Shown: one piece after another, positions 18,030-27,310 of the stretch | How the letters are laid out: each line of letters begins with the position of its first letter | Position numbering within the stretch: position 1 is the first letter of the stretch | Source of the DNA: CATOSD01 sp965203135 | Lineage (GTDB): Bacteria > Chloroflexota > Dehalococcoidia > Lucifugimonadales > CATOSD01 | Reading direction: 5' to 3' | Assembly (NCBI GenBank): GCA_965203135.1 | Contig: CBDBBO010000001.1 | Coordinates: 1,364,001 to 1,428,000 of the forward strand | Length of the DNA: 64,000 nt | Position numbers and translations under genes: made by a program | Notes under the pieces: model-generated | The model's input: only the letters and a program-made list of their open reading frames with translations | The model's database searches: none | Told to the model about the DNA's origin: nothing

Positions 18030-18641
18030 ATGAAACTGAACAGCGGCGACGTTGCGATACCTGAGAGCTCCGTCAGCGTGTATGACGCGATCTTCCGCAG
18101 GCGCAACGTAAAAGAATTCGATCCGGAGCCCGTTTCCCACGATACGCTGGAGCGGCTGTTCTCCGCGGCGGTCTGGGCGCCCAACCACCGGCTCACCAAC
18201 CCCACGCGATTCTTCGCGGTCCGACAGGACAGCCCGATGCGAAAGCGAATCGCCGAGGCCGCCTGGCAGTCGACGTTCGACGGCGTGGCCAACCCGAACC
18301 CGGAGCAGAAGCGGCGGTCCGCCGACGCGTCCAGGGACCGCGTGCTGAACGGACCCGCGATGGTGTACGTCTTCAGCCTGGACGGGGCCAACGAAGAGGT
18401 GACGCGGGAGAACTATGCCACCTCGTGCTGCGCCATCCAGAACATGGCGCTGGCGGCGGTGGCGGAGGGTCTGCGGCTCGACTGGACTACGGGCGGGCTC
18501 ACCAGGATTCCCGGCATCGCCGGTATCCTCGGCGCAGACGAGGCCTGGACGATGGTGGGCGTCGTGTTTGTCGGCAAGGCCGTGTCCCTCCCGAACACGG
18601 AGCGAATGCCGCACTCGGAAGTCGTCACCTGGCTGGAGTAA
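18030..18641 (+). CDS. Nitroreductase-family FMN enzyme
   Basis: A 203-residue protein of the nitroreductase superfamily, FMN-dependent NAD(P)H oxidoreductases. Family features are the N-terminal IFRRRNVKEFDPEPV (FMN phosphate contact Arg residues), AAVWAPNHRLTNP, and NMALAAVAEGL. The ATG at 18030 follows AGGAGGCGG with good spacing; the longer open frame from 17898 lacks a ribosome site. It is divergent from the iron-binding protein gene across the shared operator, so it may be an iron- or redox-responsive reductase. Substrate unknown. Confidence 0.88.
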   Translation: MKLNSGDVAIPESSVSVYDAIFRRRNVKEFDPEPVSHDTLERLFSAAVWAPNHRLTNPTRFFAVRQDSPMRKRIAEAAWQSTFDGVANPNPEQKRRSADASRDRVLNGPAMVYVFSLDGANEEVTRENYATSCCAIQNMALAAVAEGLRLDWTTGGLTRIPGIAGILGADEAWTMVGVVFVGKAVSLPNTERMPHSEVVTWLE

Positions 18642-18660
18642 CCGCCGTCGGAGAGCAGAT

Positions 18661-19197
18661 ATGTACCCACTGAAGACGAGTGTGGCAAGGGTGTTCGCGT
18701 CGCTCCGAGAGTGGAGATCGACCGGCAGTTTTGGACCGGTCGGTGTGGTGCTGGGGATCCTGCTGGTCGCGCTCGGCTGGATTCTGGAGGAGCAGTCTAT
18801 TGGCGTGGGCGCGGTGGTGCGCACCCTTGGCGGGATATTGTTTCTGTGCGGGCTCGCAATCGTCGTCTTTGGTGACTACCGACGCCGTGCGGCAGCGATT
18901 GGCGCTGCCGAGCGCACCTATGCGAGGTACATGAACCGGACCGCGCACTGGGGCTGGCCCGACAGGTGGGGATTGGCCGGAGTCGTCATTGGGTTCGCGT
19001 TGGTCGTTCCGGCAATTGTCCTGCAGATCATCTTTCGAAACGGCGCGGTAGTCGCGGCACCGGCCGTACTCCTCTTCTGGATTGGGGTGTTCCTACTCAT
19101 CTACGGGAGATTTCACCGCCGGGGCCAGATACGGCACCGGGGCCTGCCCTCATCGTCATCGCGCGGAGATAGGCATAGAGGGGGACGCCTCGGGTAG
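18661..19197 (+). CDS. Hypothetical four-TM membrane protein
   Basis: A 178-residue protein with two pairs of hydrophobic helices (residues about 20-65 and 105-155) separated by a short basic and charged region, ending in a Ser/Arg-rich tail. No family recognised. It starts 19 nt after the nitroreductase stop and may be co-transcribed. The small membrane gene that follows at 19317 has a related feel (short helices, TDRMGWG versus WPDRWG), so the two could be distant duplicates. Confidence 0.55.
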   Translation: MYPLKTSVARVFASLREWRSTGSFGPVGVVLGILLVALGWILEEQSIGVGAVVRTLGGILFLCGLAIVVFGDYRRRAAAIGAAERTYARYMNRTAHWGWPDRWGLAGVVIGFALVVPAIVLQIIFRNGAVVAAPAVLLFWIGVFLLIYGRFHRRGQIRHRGLPSSSSRGDRHRGGRLG

Positions 19198-19316
19198 TGG
19201 AGCGCCTGCACCGGTCACTCTCGTGACACCGGCGAAGACCCTGGGAGAACAGTCATGACGACGCCGGGAACCGCATCGGTCAAGAGGTCGGGACTGGCCT
19301 ACAAAGTAGGCTGGGC

Positions 19317-19634
19317 GTGATCACGGCCGGCGTCGCCATGTCCATGCTCGAGACGGCTGGGATTGTGGCCACTGTCGTCGTCTTAGGTGCGCTCGCCGTT
19401 CTCATCCTCAGGAGACCCAACCTCAGGAGGGCGCTGCTCGGTTGGACGGATAGGATGGGATGGGGCAAGCTGGGCTACGGCTGGATCAACAAGCTGGCGC
19501 TCGGATTGATCGTGCTTGCGTTGGTAGGGGGTATCTTAGGGTTCGAGGACCCCACCACTATAATCGCCGCGGCCGGGATTGCCATCCTGCTTGTTGGAAT
19601 CGCTCTCCATTTCCTGACCGGCGGGGGACCGTAA
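19317..19634 (+). CDS. Small hypothetical membrane protein
   Basis: A 105-residue (GTG start) or 98-residue (ATG at 19338) protein with three predicted membrane helices and a central DRMGWGKLGYGWINK amphipathic stretch. No recognised domain. It is convergent with the large kinase gene whose stop is at 19670. Confidence 0.5.
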   Translation: MITAGVAMSMLETAGIVATVVVLGALAVLILRRPNLRRALLGWTDRMGWGKLGYGWINKLALGLIVLALVGGILGFEDPTTIIAAAGIAILLVGIALHFLTGGGP

Positions 19635-19669
19635 GCAATTTCGCTATTCTCCCTAATGGAGGACAAGTG

Positions 19670-22600
19670 TTATGCGGGCGCGTCGTCGTCGGTGATGATC
19701 AGAAGCCGGAGCGGGGGGTTGCTCACGCCGCGACTGTCGCTGACTGTGGCCCACACGAGGACTGACTTGTCTGGTTCGACCACGCTGTTGTCGACTCCCG
19801 TGATGGTCACTGTCCCCGTGCTGTTGGTGGCCCCTGCCTCTATGGTGAGGGTCCTGTTGGAGGTGATGGTGAAGTCACCGCTTTCTGGAGATGCCGAGAC
19901 CACGAGGACCACGTCCTGCGAGGAAGGATGGCTGAGAGATGCGGTGACATTGGAGACCCCGCCGTTCTCGCTTATGGGGGACGGTCTCAGTACGAGGGTC
20001 AGCGTGGGCGTGTCATCATCGTCGCGTATAGTCAACGCCTGGCTCGAGGGATCGCCCAATCCGTGACCGCCTCTGACGGCGGCTGACACCGTGACGGACT
20101 TGTGCGGCGCGTCCACCCTGTTGTCGACTCCGGTGATGGTAACGACATCCGTGCTGCGGGTGGAACCCGCCGGGATGGTCATGGTGTTGTTGGGCGTGAT
20201 GGTGAAGTCACCATTGACCGCGGGGGATATGGGCGATACGGAGACCTCGACGGTCACGTCCTGCGAGGAAGGGCCGCTGAGATAGGCGCTGACGTCTGCG
20301 ACACCTCTGTTCTCGCTTATGGAAGACGCGCTGATTTCGAGCGTCACTGTGGGCGTGGCATCGTCGTCAGTGATGGCCAGCGAGTGACTTGAAGGAGCCC
20401 CTACCCCCTGGTCGCCGCTGATAGTGGCTGACACCATAACGGACTTGTCCGGCCCATCCACCCTGTTATCAACTGCCGTGATGGTCACCACCCCCGTGCT
20501 GCGCGTGGATCCCGCCGCGATGGTCAGCGTCCTGTTGAGTGTAATCGTGAAGTCGTCACTGAGCGCGGGCGGCTCTGGAGATGCGGAGACTACAACGGTC
20601 ACGTCCTGCGAGGAGGGGCCGCTGAGCGAGGCGGCGACGTTGGCAGCCCCGCCGTTCTCGCCTATAGAGGACGCGCTCAGGATGAGCGTCAGGGCGGGCG
20701 CGTCTTCATCGTCAGTTATGGTGAGCGTCTGGCTCGCAGGAGCGGTCACGCCGCGACCAGTGACGGTGGCCGACACCGTGACGGTCTTGTCCGGCCCGTC
20801 CACGCTGTTATCGACGCCAGTGATGGTCACCACGTCCGTGCTGTGGGTTGAACCCGCCGCTATGGTCAAGGTGTTGTTGGACGTCATGGTGAAGTCACCC
20901 TCGACTGCGGGCGACACAGGAGTCGCGGACACCACGACGGTCACGTCCTCGGAGGGAGGGACGCCGAGATAGGCTGTGACGTCAGCGGCCCCTCCGTTTT
21001 CGCTTATAGAGTACGAGCTGAGTTCGAGCGTTATCGGTGTCGCCTCGTCGTCTGTGATCGCGAGCGTCTGGCTCGAAGGATCGGCCACCTCTTGCCCGGT
21101 GGCGCTGGCGGACACCGTGACGTACTTGTCCGGCTCGTCCATGCTGTTGTCGACCGCCGTGATGGTCACCGTGCCTGTGCTGTGGGTGGAACCCGCCGCT
21201 ATGGTCAACGTGTTGTTGGACGTCATGGTGAAGTCATCGCTGACCGCGTGCGACGTGCGAGATGCGGACACCGCTATGATCACGTCCTCTGAAGAAGGGC
21301 CGCTGAGAGAGGCGGCGATGCCGGCAGCCCCGCCGTTCTCGCTTATGGAGGACGCGCTCAGGACGAGCGTAACGGTGGGCGCGGCTTCGTCGTCGGTGAT
21401 GGTCAGCGTTCGGCTCTCAGGAGCGGTCACATCGCGACCGCCGACCGTGGCCGACACCGTGACGGACTTGTCCGGCCCGTCCACGCTGTTGTCGACTGCC
21501 GTGATGGTCACCGTGCCGGCGGCGCTGGTGGAACCGGATGGTATGCTGAGGGACCTGCTGGAACTGATGGTGAAGTCACCTTCAGCCGCGGGCGACACGG
21601 GAGATGCGTAGATATAGACGGTCACCGGCTGCGAGGAGGGGGGGCTGAGAGTGGCGGACACCATAGCGACTCCGCCGTTCTCGCTGATGGAGGAAGGGCT
21701 CAGATCGAGCGCCACCGCGGGCGTGCCGTCGTCATCGGTTATGGCGAGCGTCAGGCTCGGAGGGGCGGCCACCTCGTGTCCGATGGCGGTGGCTGACACC
21801 GTGACGTACTTGTGCGGCTCGTCCACGCCGTTGTCGATTGCCGTGATGGTTACCGCGTCCGCGCTGTGGGTCGAACCCGCCTCTATGGTAAGGGTGTTGT
21901 TGGACGTGATGGTGAAGTCTCCGCTGACCGCGGGCGACAGCGGGGACGCGGAGACTTCAAGGGTCACGTCTTGCGAGGACGGACCGCTGAGTGCGGCGGT
22001 AACGTTGGTGGCCTCACCGTTCTCGCTGATGGAAGACGAGCTGAGTTGGAGCGTCGCCCTGGGCGTCACTTCGTCGTCGGTGATGGTCAGCGTCTGGCTC
22101 GAGGGAGGGGTCACACCGCGACTGCCGCCGATGGTGGCGGACACCGTGACGTACTTGTCCGGCTCGTCCACGCCGTTGTCGATTGCCGTGATGGTCACCG
22201 TACCCGCGCCAACGGTGGAACCCGCCGCTATCGTAAGGGTGTTGTTGGATGTGATCGTGAAGTCACCCTCGGCCGCGGGTGGTTCGGGAGACGCGGAGAC
22301 CACGAGGGTCACGTCCTCTGAAGAAGGGCCGCTCAGAGCTGCGGTGACGTTGGCGGCCCCACCGCTTTCGCTTATGGTGTACGAACTGAGTCCGAGAGTC
22401 ACGGCGGGTGCGGCATCGTCGTCAACGATGGTCAACGTGACGGCTGCCGGGTCCACCGCGCCCAGCGCGTTCGAGGATCTTCCATATATGGAGACCGTCT
22501 TGTCGGGGGCGTCTTCTGTGTTGTCGATCGCGCTCACCGTCAACGAGTCGGCGCTTGTGGTCGAGCCCGCCTCTATCGTCAGCGTCGGCCTGCTCAAAGT

Positions 22601-24385
22601 GTAGTCGGCGGAATCGGCGCCGTCTCCGGGAGCGATTTCGACCTTGAGCGTAGTCGTCGTAGACGAAGGCGAGCTGAGCGACGCCGTTACTGTGGCGCTT
22701 CCGCCGTTCTCGCTGATCGAGGACGAGCTTAGTTCGAGAGTCACCGTGGGCGGGGTTTCGCCACCGGGAACTGGCGGCGGCAGGCTCGGAGGACCGCTGG
22801 CGTCGCTGCCCCCCCTCGGCTCATTACCGCCACCGCTCGCACCGCTGCCGCCGTTGCCGTCGCCGGATGGCGTTGGGGCGGTAATCCCTGGCGTGAATCG
22901 CGCCTCCAGCGAAGGCTCGTCGCTCGACAATACGTCGTAGTCAGTCAGCATGAAGAACGACCACACGCCCGCCGCCAGGACCACGCTCGCCACGGCGATC
23001 CTGCCGGGCGTTCCCTTGTGGACCACGATGCGGGTCACGCCCCCAATAACAACCGCTGCCAGTCCGGCAACGATGACCCACACCCACACCAGGTTCACGG
23101 CCCAGTCGAGCAGGTTCAAGAATCGGATGGCGAGAGCGATGACGCCGACCCCGATGGCCACCGGATGCTTCGTCGCAATGGCGATGAGGACGGCGATGAT
23201 GCCCGTTATGAGCAGCAACCCGTTCACCACGCTCAGGAACACGTCCGTATGGATTACCCAACCGATGAACATCACGCCCATGCCGCCGAGCAGCCACCAA
23301 AGCCACGCCGCGACGACTAAGTCCGAAAACAACTGCCGCAAGGACCTCGGTTGGGTCACGGCCGGCCCGGGAATCGGTACCGGTATCGCCGCTCGCGGCG
23401 CAGTGGATGTTTGAGGGGCCGGAGTTGGGGTGGCCGGCGCCGTGACCGGCAGTGCCGGCATTTCCATCAGGGCTTCCACCCACTCTTCTGGCTTGGGCCG
23501 GGGTTCGCCTTCGTGATTCTTGTCGAAGACGCGCAGGAACAGCTCTTGCTGCTTGTCGGTCAACGCCTCCCAGGCTTCGTTGTACGGGTCGGGAGCGGTG
23601 ACGCCCCGGCCGGCGGGCGCAAACAGCCATGCGTTGATTCTCTCGCCGGGCAGCGCGTAGTCGGGCTGGTTGGTGACGGTGTAAGGATGGTAGCCGGTGA
23701 GCAAGTGGAAGATGACCACGGCCAGCCCGAAAAGGTCCTGCTCCTGGGTGCGGTTGGCGTAATTGGCCTGGGCTTCCGGGGCCTGGAATTCGGGACGGCC
23801 CATGTTGTTGGAAAAGGTTCGGCCGGTGGCCGGATCGGTGAAGCCGTAGGAGTCACAGTCCACCATGGCTATATCGTTCTGGCGGTTGACCTCGATGTTC
23901 TTCTCGTTTACGTCGCCGATGACGTAGCCGGCCTCGTGAACGGCCTTGAAGCCCAGGGCGAGGTTGCGCGCCATGCGCACACGGTCGTCAATCTGAATCT
24001 CTCGAGCCTGGGCGGCCCCGGTGCCATGTGCGGCGCGTCGGTTGTAGTAATCAACGATGGCTTCCCAGTTTTCAGCCTCGTTGAGGATGGGCATGGTATA
24101 TCCGGCGATAGTCCCACTCTCCATGACCATACGCTGGGGCCAGGCGATGTGCCAGGTAACTCCCATGTCGGGGGACACGGGATTGTTCACCAGATGCCGG
24201 ATTTTGGCGTAGGCGTCCCGGGGCGTCTTGCCCGGATGCCAGATTTTCACCACCGAACGGGGATCGTCCTCCACCTCGCACACAATGCCCTCACCGCCTT
24301 CGCCGAGCTTTTGGCCCGGCACGACGGGGTTGCCGGCTTCATCAAAAAAGCGGCGGCCGGCGAGAGGATTTGCGGGTGTGGTCAA
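19670..24385 (-). CDS. Transmembrane protein kinase with nine Calx-beta-like ectodomain repeats
   Basis: A 1571-residue protein. Residues about 25-320 form a Ser/Thr-type kinase: Gly loop GEGGEGIV (28-35), Lys47 in VVKIW, catalytic loop YVIGDVNEKN with Asp158 and Asn163, metal Asp176 in VDCDSYGF (replacing DFG). A Pro/Thr linker leads to five or six membrane helices (about 350-490). The remainder, which should be outside the cell, is a low-complexity Gly/Ser hinge and nine repeats of roughly 105 residues, each with the Calx-beta-like signature L.SSSISENGG...V.A.LS.PSS and ending in T.TITDDE. It is last in a phosphatase-vWA-vWA-kinase cassette and likely signals by phosphorylating the vWA partners. 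Repeat number may vary between strains. Confidence 0.85.
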   Translation of the reverse strand: MTTPANPLAGRRFFDEAGNPVVPGQKLGEGGEGIVCEVEDDPRSVVKIWHPGKTPRDAYAKIRHLVNNPVSPDMGVTWHIAWPQRMVMESGTIAGYTMPILNEAENWEAIVDYYNRRAAHGTGAAQAREIQIDDRVRMARNLALGFKAVHEAGYVIGDVNEKNIEVNRQNDIAMVDCDSYGFTDPATGRTFSNNMGRPEFQAPEAQANYANRTQEQDLFGLAVVIFHLLTGYHPYTVTNQPDYALPGERINAWLFAPAGRGVTAPDPYNEAWEALTDKQQELFLRVFDKNHEGEPRPKPEEWVEALMEMPALPVTAPATPTPAPQTSTAPRAAIPVPIPGPAVTQPRSLRQLFSDLVVAAWLWWLLGGMGVMFIGWVIHTDVFLSVVNGLLLITGIIAVLIAIATKHPVAIGVGVIALAIRFLNLLDWAVNLVWVWVIVAGLAAVVIGGVTRIVVHKGTPGRIAVASVVLAAGVWSFFMLTDYDVLSSDEPSLEARFTPGITAPTPSGDGNGGSGASGGGNEPRGGSDASGPPSLPPPVPGGETPPTVTLELSSSSISENGGSATVTASLSSPSSTTTTLKVEIAPGDGADSADYTLSRPTLTIEAGSTTSADSLTVSAIDNTEDAPDKTVSIYGRSSNALGAVDPAAVTLTIVDDDAAPAVTLGLSSYTISESGGAANVTAALSGPSSEDVTLVVSASPEPPAAEGDFTITSNNTLTIAAGSTVGAGTVTITAIDNGVDEPDKYVTVSATIGGSRGVTPPSSQTLTITDDEVTPRATLQLSSSSISENGEATNVTAALSGPSSQDVTLEVSASPLSPAVSGDFTITSNNTLTIEAGSTHSADAVTITAIDNGVDEPHKYVTVSATAIGHEVAAPPSLTLAITDDDGTPAVALDLSPSSISENGGVAMVSATLSPPSSQPVTVYIYASPVSPAAEGDFTISSSRSLSIPSGSTSAAGTVTITAVDNSVDGPDKSVTVSATVGGRDVTAPESRTLTITDDEAAPTVTLVLSASSISENGGAAGIAASLSGPSSEDVIIAVSASRTSHAVSDDFTMTSNNTLTIAAGSTHSTGTVTITAVDNSMDEPDKYVTVSASATGQEVADPSSQTLAITDDEATPITLELSSYSISENGGAADVTAYLGVPPSEDVTVVVSATPVSPAVEGDFTMTSNNTLTIAAGSTHSTDVVTITGVDNSVDGPDKTVTVSATVTGRGVTAPASQTLTITDDEDAPALTLILSASSIGENGGAANVAASLSGPSSQDVTVVVSASPEPPALSDDFTITLNRTLTIAAGSTRSTGVVTITAVDNRVDGPDKSVMVSATISGDQGVGAPSSHSLAITDDDATPTVTLEISASSISENRGVADVSAYLSGPSSQDVTVEVSVSPISPAVNGDFTITPNNTMTIPAGSTRSTDVVTITGVDNRVDAPHKSVTVSAAVRGGHGLGDPSSQALTIRDDDDTPTLTLVLRPSPISENGGVSNVTASLSHPSSQDVVLVVSASPESGDFTITSNRTLTIEAGATNSTGTVTITGVDNSVVEPDKSVLVWATVSDSRGVSNPPLRLLIITDDDAPA

Positions 24386-24503
24386 AATGAGACCTGCGGA
24401 CGTAAGAGTAGTCGAAGAGGATGGCTACCCACGCCGCGACCTGGACGATGATGACGCTGCCGGAGTCGTCCGCGGGCAGCGCGACGTGGGTGAATCCCGC
24501 CGC

Positions 24504-25199
24504 CTAGAAATCCAGGTAGTCGGGCTCGGGCAGGCGGATGTTGTCGCCGGGCTGCGACTGGGACACGGCGGCCACGGAACGGGAAAGCCACTGGATCGAG
24601 CCGTCGAGCTGTTCCATGTTGGTCAACTCAACGGCTCTCCTGGGGGCAAGCTCGTTGAGCTTCGACATATCGGCAGGCTGGCCCGGCGTACTGATGCCGA
24701 AACAGAAGAACGCGATGCCGCGGTTCTGCTCCATCTCGGCCAGGCGTGCGGCGGCCTGCTGCAGGTCCGCGTCGTTGTCGTGTTCCGGGTAGCCGTCGGT
24801 TAGGAAGTACGCCAGGCTACGGTAGTAGGCGATGCCGCCCTCGCGGTAGCTCTGCTTGCGGGCCTCGGTGACGTCCAGGGCTAGGTTCACGGCTTTGGAG
24901 AAATTGGTGCCGCCCTTGACGGAGAGCTCGGGCGGCTCGAAGTCGGTGCCGTTGGTGAAATCGCGGACTACCCGGGCTTCGTGGTCGAACTCGACCACGG
25001 CCACGTCCGCCCGCAGGGCCGTGACCGAGTCTTCCTGGACAATATCGCGGAACTTGACCAGGGCCTGGTTCACGGTTTGAATCTTGGAGCCGCCCATGGA
25101 GCCGGAGACGTCCAGGATCAGCACAATGGAGCACCGGGCTTCCGGGTTGTCGGCGAATTCCGCCTGGTCGTACACGCCTGCAGAGTCTTGAACGCTCAT
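24504..25199 (-). CDS. TerY-like vWA domain protein
   Basis: A 231-residue single-domain vWA protein of the TerY type. The MIDAS residues are present: ILDVSGSMGG (DxSxS), GGTNFSKAV (Thr) and YFLTDGYPE (Asp). It is a close paralogue of the next gene upstream, sharing the opening VYDQAEFADNPEARCSIV and the ending LSRSVAAVSQSQPGDNI, but it is shorter by an internal segment. It probably acts as a metal-dependent protein-binding scaffold whose Ser/Thr residues are toggled by the kinase and PP2C phosphatase of the cassette. Confidence 0.85.
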   Translation of the reverse strand: MSVQDSAGVYDQAEFADNPEARCSIVLILDVSGSMGGSKIQTVNQALVKFRDIVQEDSVTALRADVAVVEFDHEARVVRDFTNGTDFEPPELSVKGGTNFSKAVNLALDVTEARKQSYREGGIAYYRSLAYFLTDGYPEHDNDADLQQAAARLAEMEQNRGIAFFCFGISTPGQPADMSKLNELAPRRAVELTNMEQLDGSIQWLSRSVAAVSQSQPGDNIRLPEPDYLDF

Positions 25200-25220
25200 T
25201 GCTGGTCCTCCTTGCGGCCT

Positions 25221-26114
25221 CTAAGAATTCAGATAATCGGGCTCGGGCAGTCGGATGTTGTCGCCGGGCCGGGACTGGGACACGGCGGCCACGGAGCGAG
25301 AAAGCCACTCGATGGAGCCGTCCAACTGTTCCATGTTAGTCAATTCTATCGGCGGGCGGGGCGCCAGTTTGGTAAGCTCGCCCACCGAAGTTTGCATGAT
25401 TCCTTCCCTGACGCACCTTTCCATGAGATCCGGTACGCTGGAGTCAACCATTTCGGCGACCTTGCCCAAGTCGAGACCGGCGGCGCTTTCGCCGGAGCTG
25501 CCGAAGGCGCCGGCCGCTTTGAGGTCTGACTGACTGAACCCGATCAGTTTGTAGAACTCTGGCACATTATCGCCACTGATCGTCCAATCGGGATACCCAC
25601 TGCCGTCGCCGATTATGAAGGAGAAGAAGGCTACGCTGCGGTTCTCTTCCGCTTCGGTCAGACGCCGGGCCGTTCGGGCCAAATCGGCGGGATCGTCATC
25701 CGGGATGCCGTCGGTGAGGAAATAAGCCAGGCTGCGGTAATATGCGATGCCCCCGTCCCGGTAGCTCTGCTTGCGCGCCTCGATGAGGTCCAGGGCCAGG
25801 TTGACGGGTCGGGAGAATTTCGTGTCGCCGGAGGCCTTGAGGAGCGGAGCCTCAAAGTCGGTACCGTTGGTGAAGTCCTGGACCACCCGAGCCGCGTCGT
25901 CGAAAGCGATAATCGCCACGTCGGCCCTCAGTGCGGTAACGGAGTCTTCCCGGATGGTGTCGCTGAACTTGACCAGAGCCTGATTCAGGGTGTCGATCTT
26001 CTGGCCGGCCATGGAACCGGAGACGTCCAGAATCAGCACGATGGAACACCGGGCCTCCGGGTTGTCGGCGAATTCCATCTGGTCGTACACGCCCACCGTG
26101 TCCCGTATGGGCAT
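25221..26114 (-). CDS. TerY-like vWA domain protein
   Basis: A 297-residue vWA protein with an intact MIDAS (ILDVSGSMAG, Thr in ASGDTKFSRPV, Asp in FLTDGIPDDD). Compared with its neighbour it carries about 65 extra residues between strands (SFIIGDGSGYPDW...TSVGELTKLAPRP). Its ATG at 26114 overlaps the phosphatase stop as TAATG, so the two are translationally coupled. The longer open frame to 26279 is the phosphatase gene read in another frame. Confidence 0.85.
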   Translation of the reverse strand: MPIRDTVGVYDQMEFADNPEARCSIVLILDVSGSMAGQKIDTLNQALVKFSDTIREDSVTALRADVAIIAFDDAARVVQDFTNGTDFEAPLLKASGDTKFSRPVNLALDLIEARKQSYRDGGIAYYRSLAYFLTDGIPDDDPADLARTARRLTEAEENRSVAFFSFIIGDGSGYPDWTISGDNVPEFYKLIGFSQSDLKAAGAFGSSGESAAGLDLGKVAEMVDSSVPDLMERCVREGIMQTSVGELTKLAPRPPIELTNMEQLDGSIEWLSRSVAAVSQSRPGDNIRLPEPDYLNS

Positions 26115-26926
26115 TATTGTTCCTCCTTCGAACCTCGGCTGCTCCGGACGGCGACGGCGATGGTCACGTCGTCGGTGGTGCGGGACTGGACGCGCTCGTC
26201 GCTGATGAAGTCGTGAAGCCTTTCCGGAACTGCCTCCGGTTCGTCTGTGTGGGCCAGATCTTTCAGCATCGGATTCCAAAAGCCCATGAACGCCTCACGC
26301 TCCGGCATTTTCAGCGCGAGGTTCTGGAGGCCGTCGGTAATCAGCGCGATGGCATCGTAATCATCACCGGAAGCGTGGCCCACGTAGGCTATCTCATCGG
26401 GGTTGGAGCACGAAGTGATGAAGGTTGTCTCGTTAGCGTACTCGCCGCTGTGAGCCTCGCACAAAGTCGTGGCCGCGCCGCTGTCGATGTCGAAGGCGAT
26501 GACGGCCCCGTCGCCCACCTGCGCAGCGGTTATCAGGCTGTCGCAGGCGAACGCGACGATGAGCGTGGACGCCAGTTTCCGAGACAGGATGCCATGTTGC
26601 TCACCGTAGTGCTCTACTTCAACCCTGGCCCGCATGATTGCCTCGCGCGCCAGCGACTCGGCCGGATGTTTGAAGAAGGCCGCCCATGGCCGCTGGTCGA
26701 TGCCGTCGACGATTGTGGTCACGGCGGCATCGACTGCAATCCGGGAACCCTCGTCTGAACGCGAGGCCGAGCCGGCCCCGTCGGCGACAGCGGCTATCAC
26801 GACTTCGCCAGTGCCGGACTCAACGATGCAATGGGCCACTGCGTCCTGGTTGGGGAGGCTTTCCTTCAGGTGTGAACTGCCGGGAGCCGTGGCCGTCGCT
26901 ATGCGCCAGTGGCGTTTGTCAGACAT
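26114..26926 (-). CDS. PP2C-type (PPM) Ser/Thr protein phosphatase
   Basis: A 270-residue cytosolic PP2C-family phosphatase: SLPNQDAVAH near the N-terminus (metal-binding Asp), AAVADGAGSASRSDEGS (VADGaG motif), STLIVAFA, AAQVGDGAVIAFD and a terminal TTDDVTIAVAV with the last metal Asp. It heads the cassette, coupled to the first vWA gene. PP2C + vWA + kinase is the known TerY-P triad associated with stress-response and surface-sensing systems. Here the opposing kinase is the transmembrane protein at the end of the operon. Confidence 0.9.
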   Translation of the reverse strand: MSDKRHWRIATATAPGSSHLKESLPNQDAVAHCIVESGTGEVVIAAVADGAGSASRSDEGSRIAVDAAVTTIVDGIDQRPWAAFFKHPAESLAREAIMRARVEVEHYGEQHGILSRKLASTLIVAFACDSLITAAQVGDGAVIAFDIDSGAATTLCEAHSGEYANETTFITSCSNPDEIAYVGHASGDDYDAIALITDGLQNLALKMPEREAFMGFWNPMLKDLAHTDEPEAVPERLHDFISDERVQSRTTDDVTIAVAVRSSRGSKEEQ

Positions 26927-27054
26927 CTCACCTCCCGGCCATGGGCAACCTCGCCGCGGCTATACGTTCTCGCCTACATTATCCGCTTGGAAACGCTCAT
27001 GCAGGCCCATTCTATGCCTTCTGCGCGTTGAAGTACAATTGGAGTTTGAATTCC

Positions 27055-27210
27055 ATGTCGATTGCGGCCGGACACGGCCTTCACACCGCGGCCTCCGTCG
27101 ACACTCCCTACTACCTCAGGGACGGCACGAACTACGACAGAGAGCTTGTGCTGCCGATCTACGGCAACTGCCACGACGCGCCCGCAACCGCTAACGAAAG
27201 CGACCCCTGA
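27055..27210 (+). CDS. Possible small ORF (51 codons)
   Basis: ATG at 27055 to TGA at 27208. The peptide contains TPYYLRDGTNYDRELVLP and is followed by a hairpin terminator at 27245-27277. No recognised domain and no strong ribosome site (GGAGTTTG lies about 12 nt upstream). It is the only candidate gene in the 384 nt between the phosphatase and hydrolase genes. Confidence 0.3.
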   Translation: MSIAAGHGLHTAASVDTPYYLRDGTNYDRELVLPIYGNCHDAPATANESDP

Positions 27211-27244
27211 GGCCCCCAGCACGACGCCAGAGCCTTAGCCGGCA

Positions 27245-27277
27245 GCGGCGGACCACCCGAAGGGTTGAGTCCGCCGC
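27245..27277. terminator. Hairpin terminator
   Basis: Perfect 9-bp stem GCGGCGGAC / GTCCGCCGC with a 15-nt loop, followed by CTCTGTTTGCTTCCC. It lies between the small ORF (+) and the 3' end of the hydrolase gene (-), so it may serve both directions. Confidence 0.6.
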
Positions 27278-27310
27278 CTCTGTTTGCTTCCCTGTTCCGG
27301 GCCGATGCGG

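Noticed and set aside
21651..22604. 317-residue plus-strand frame within the kinase repeats
   Set aside because: It reflects the periodic antisense of the Calx-beta repeat DNA and has no domain of its own.
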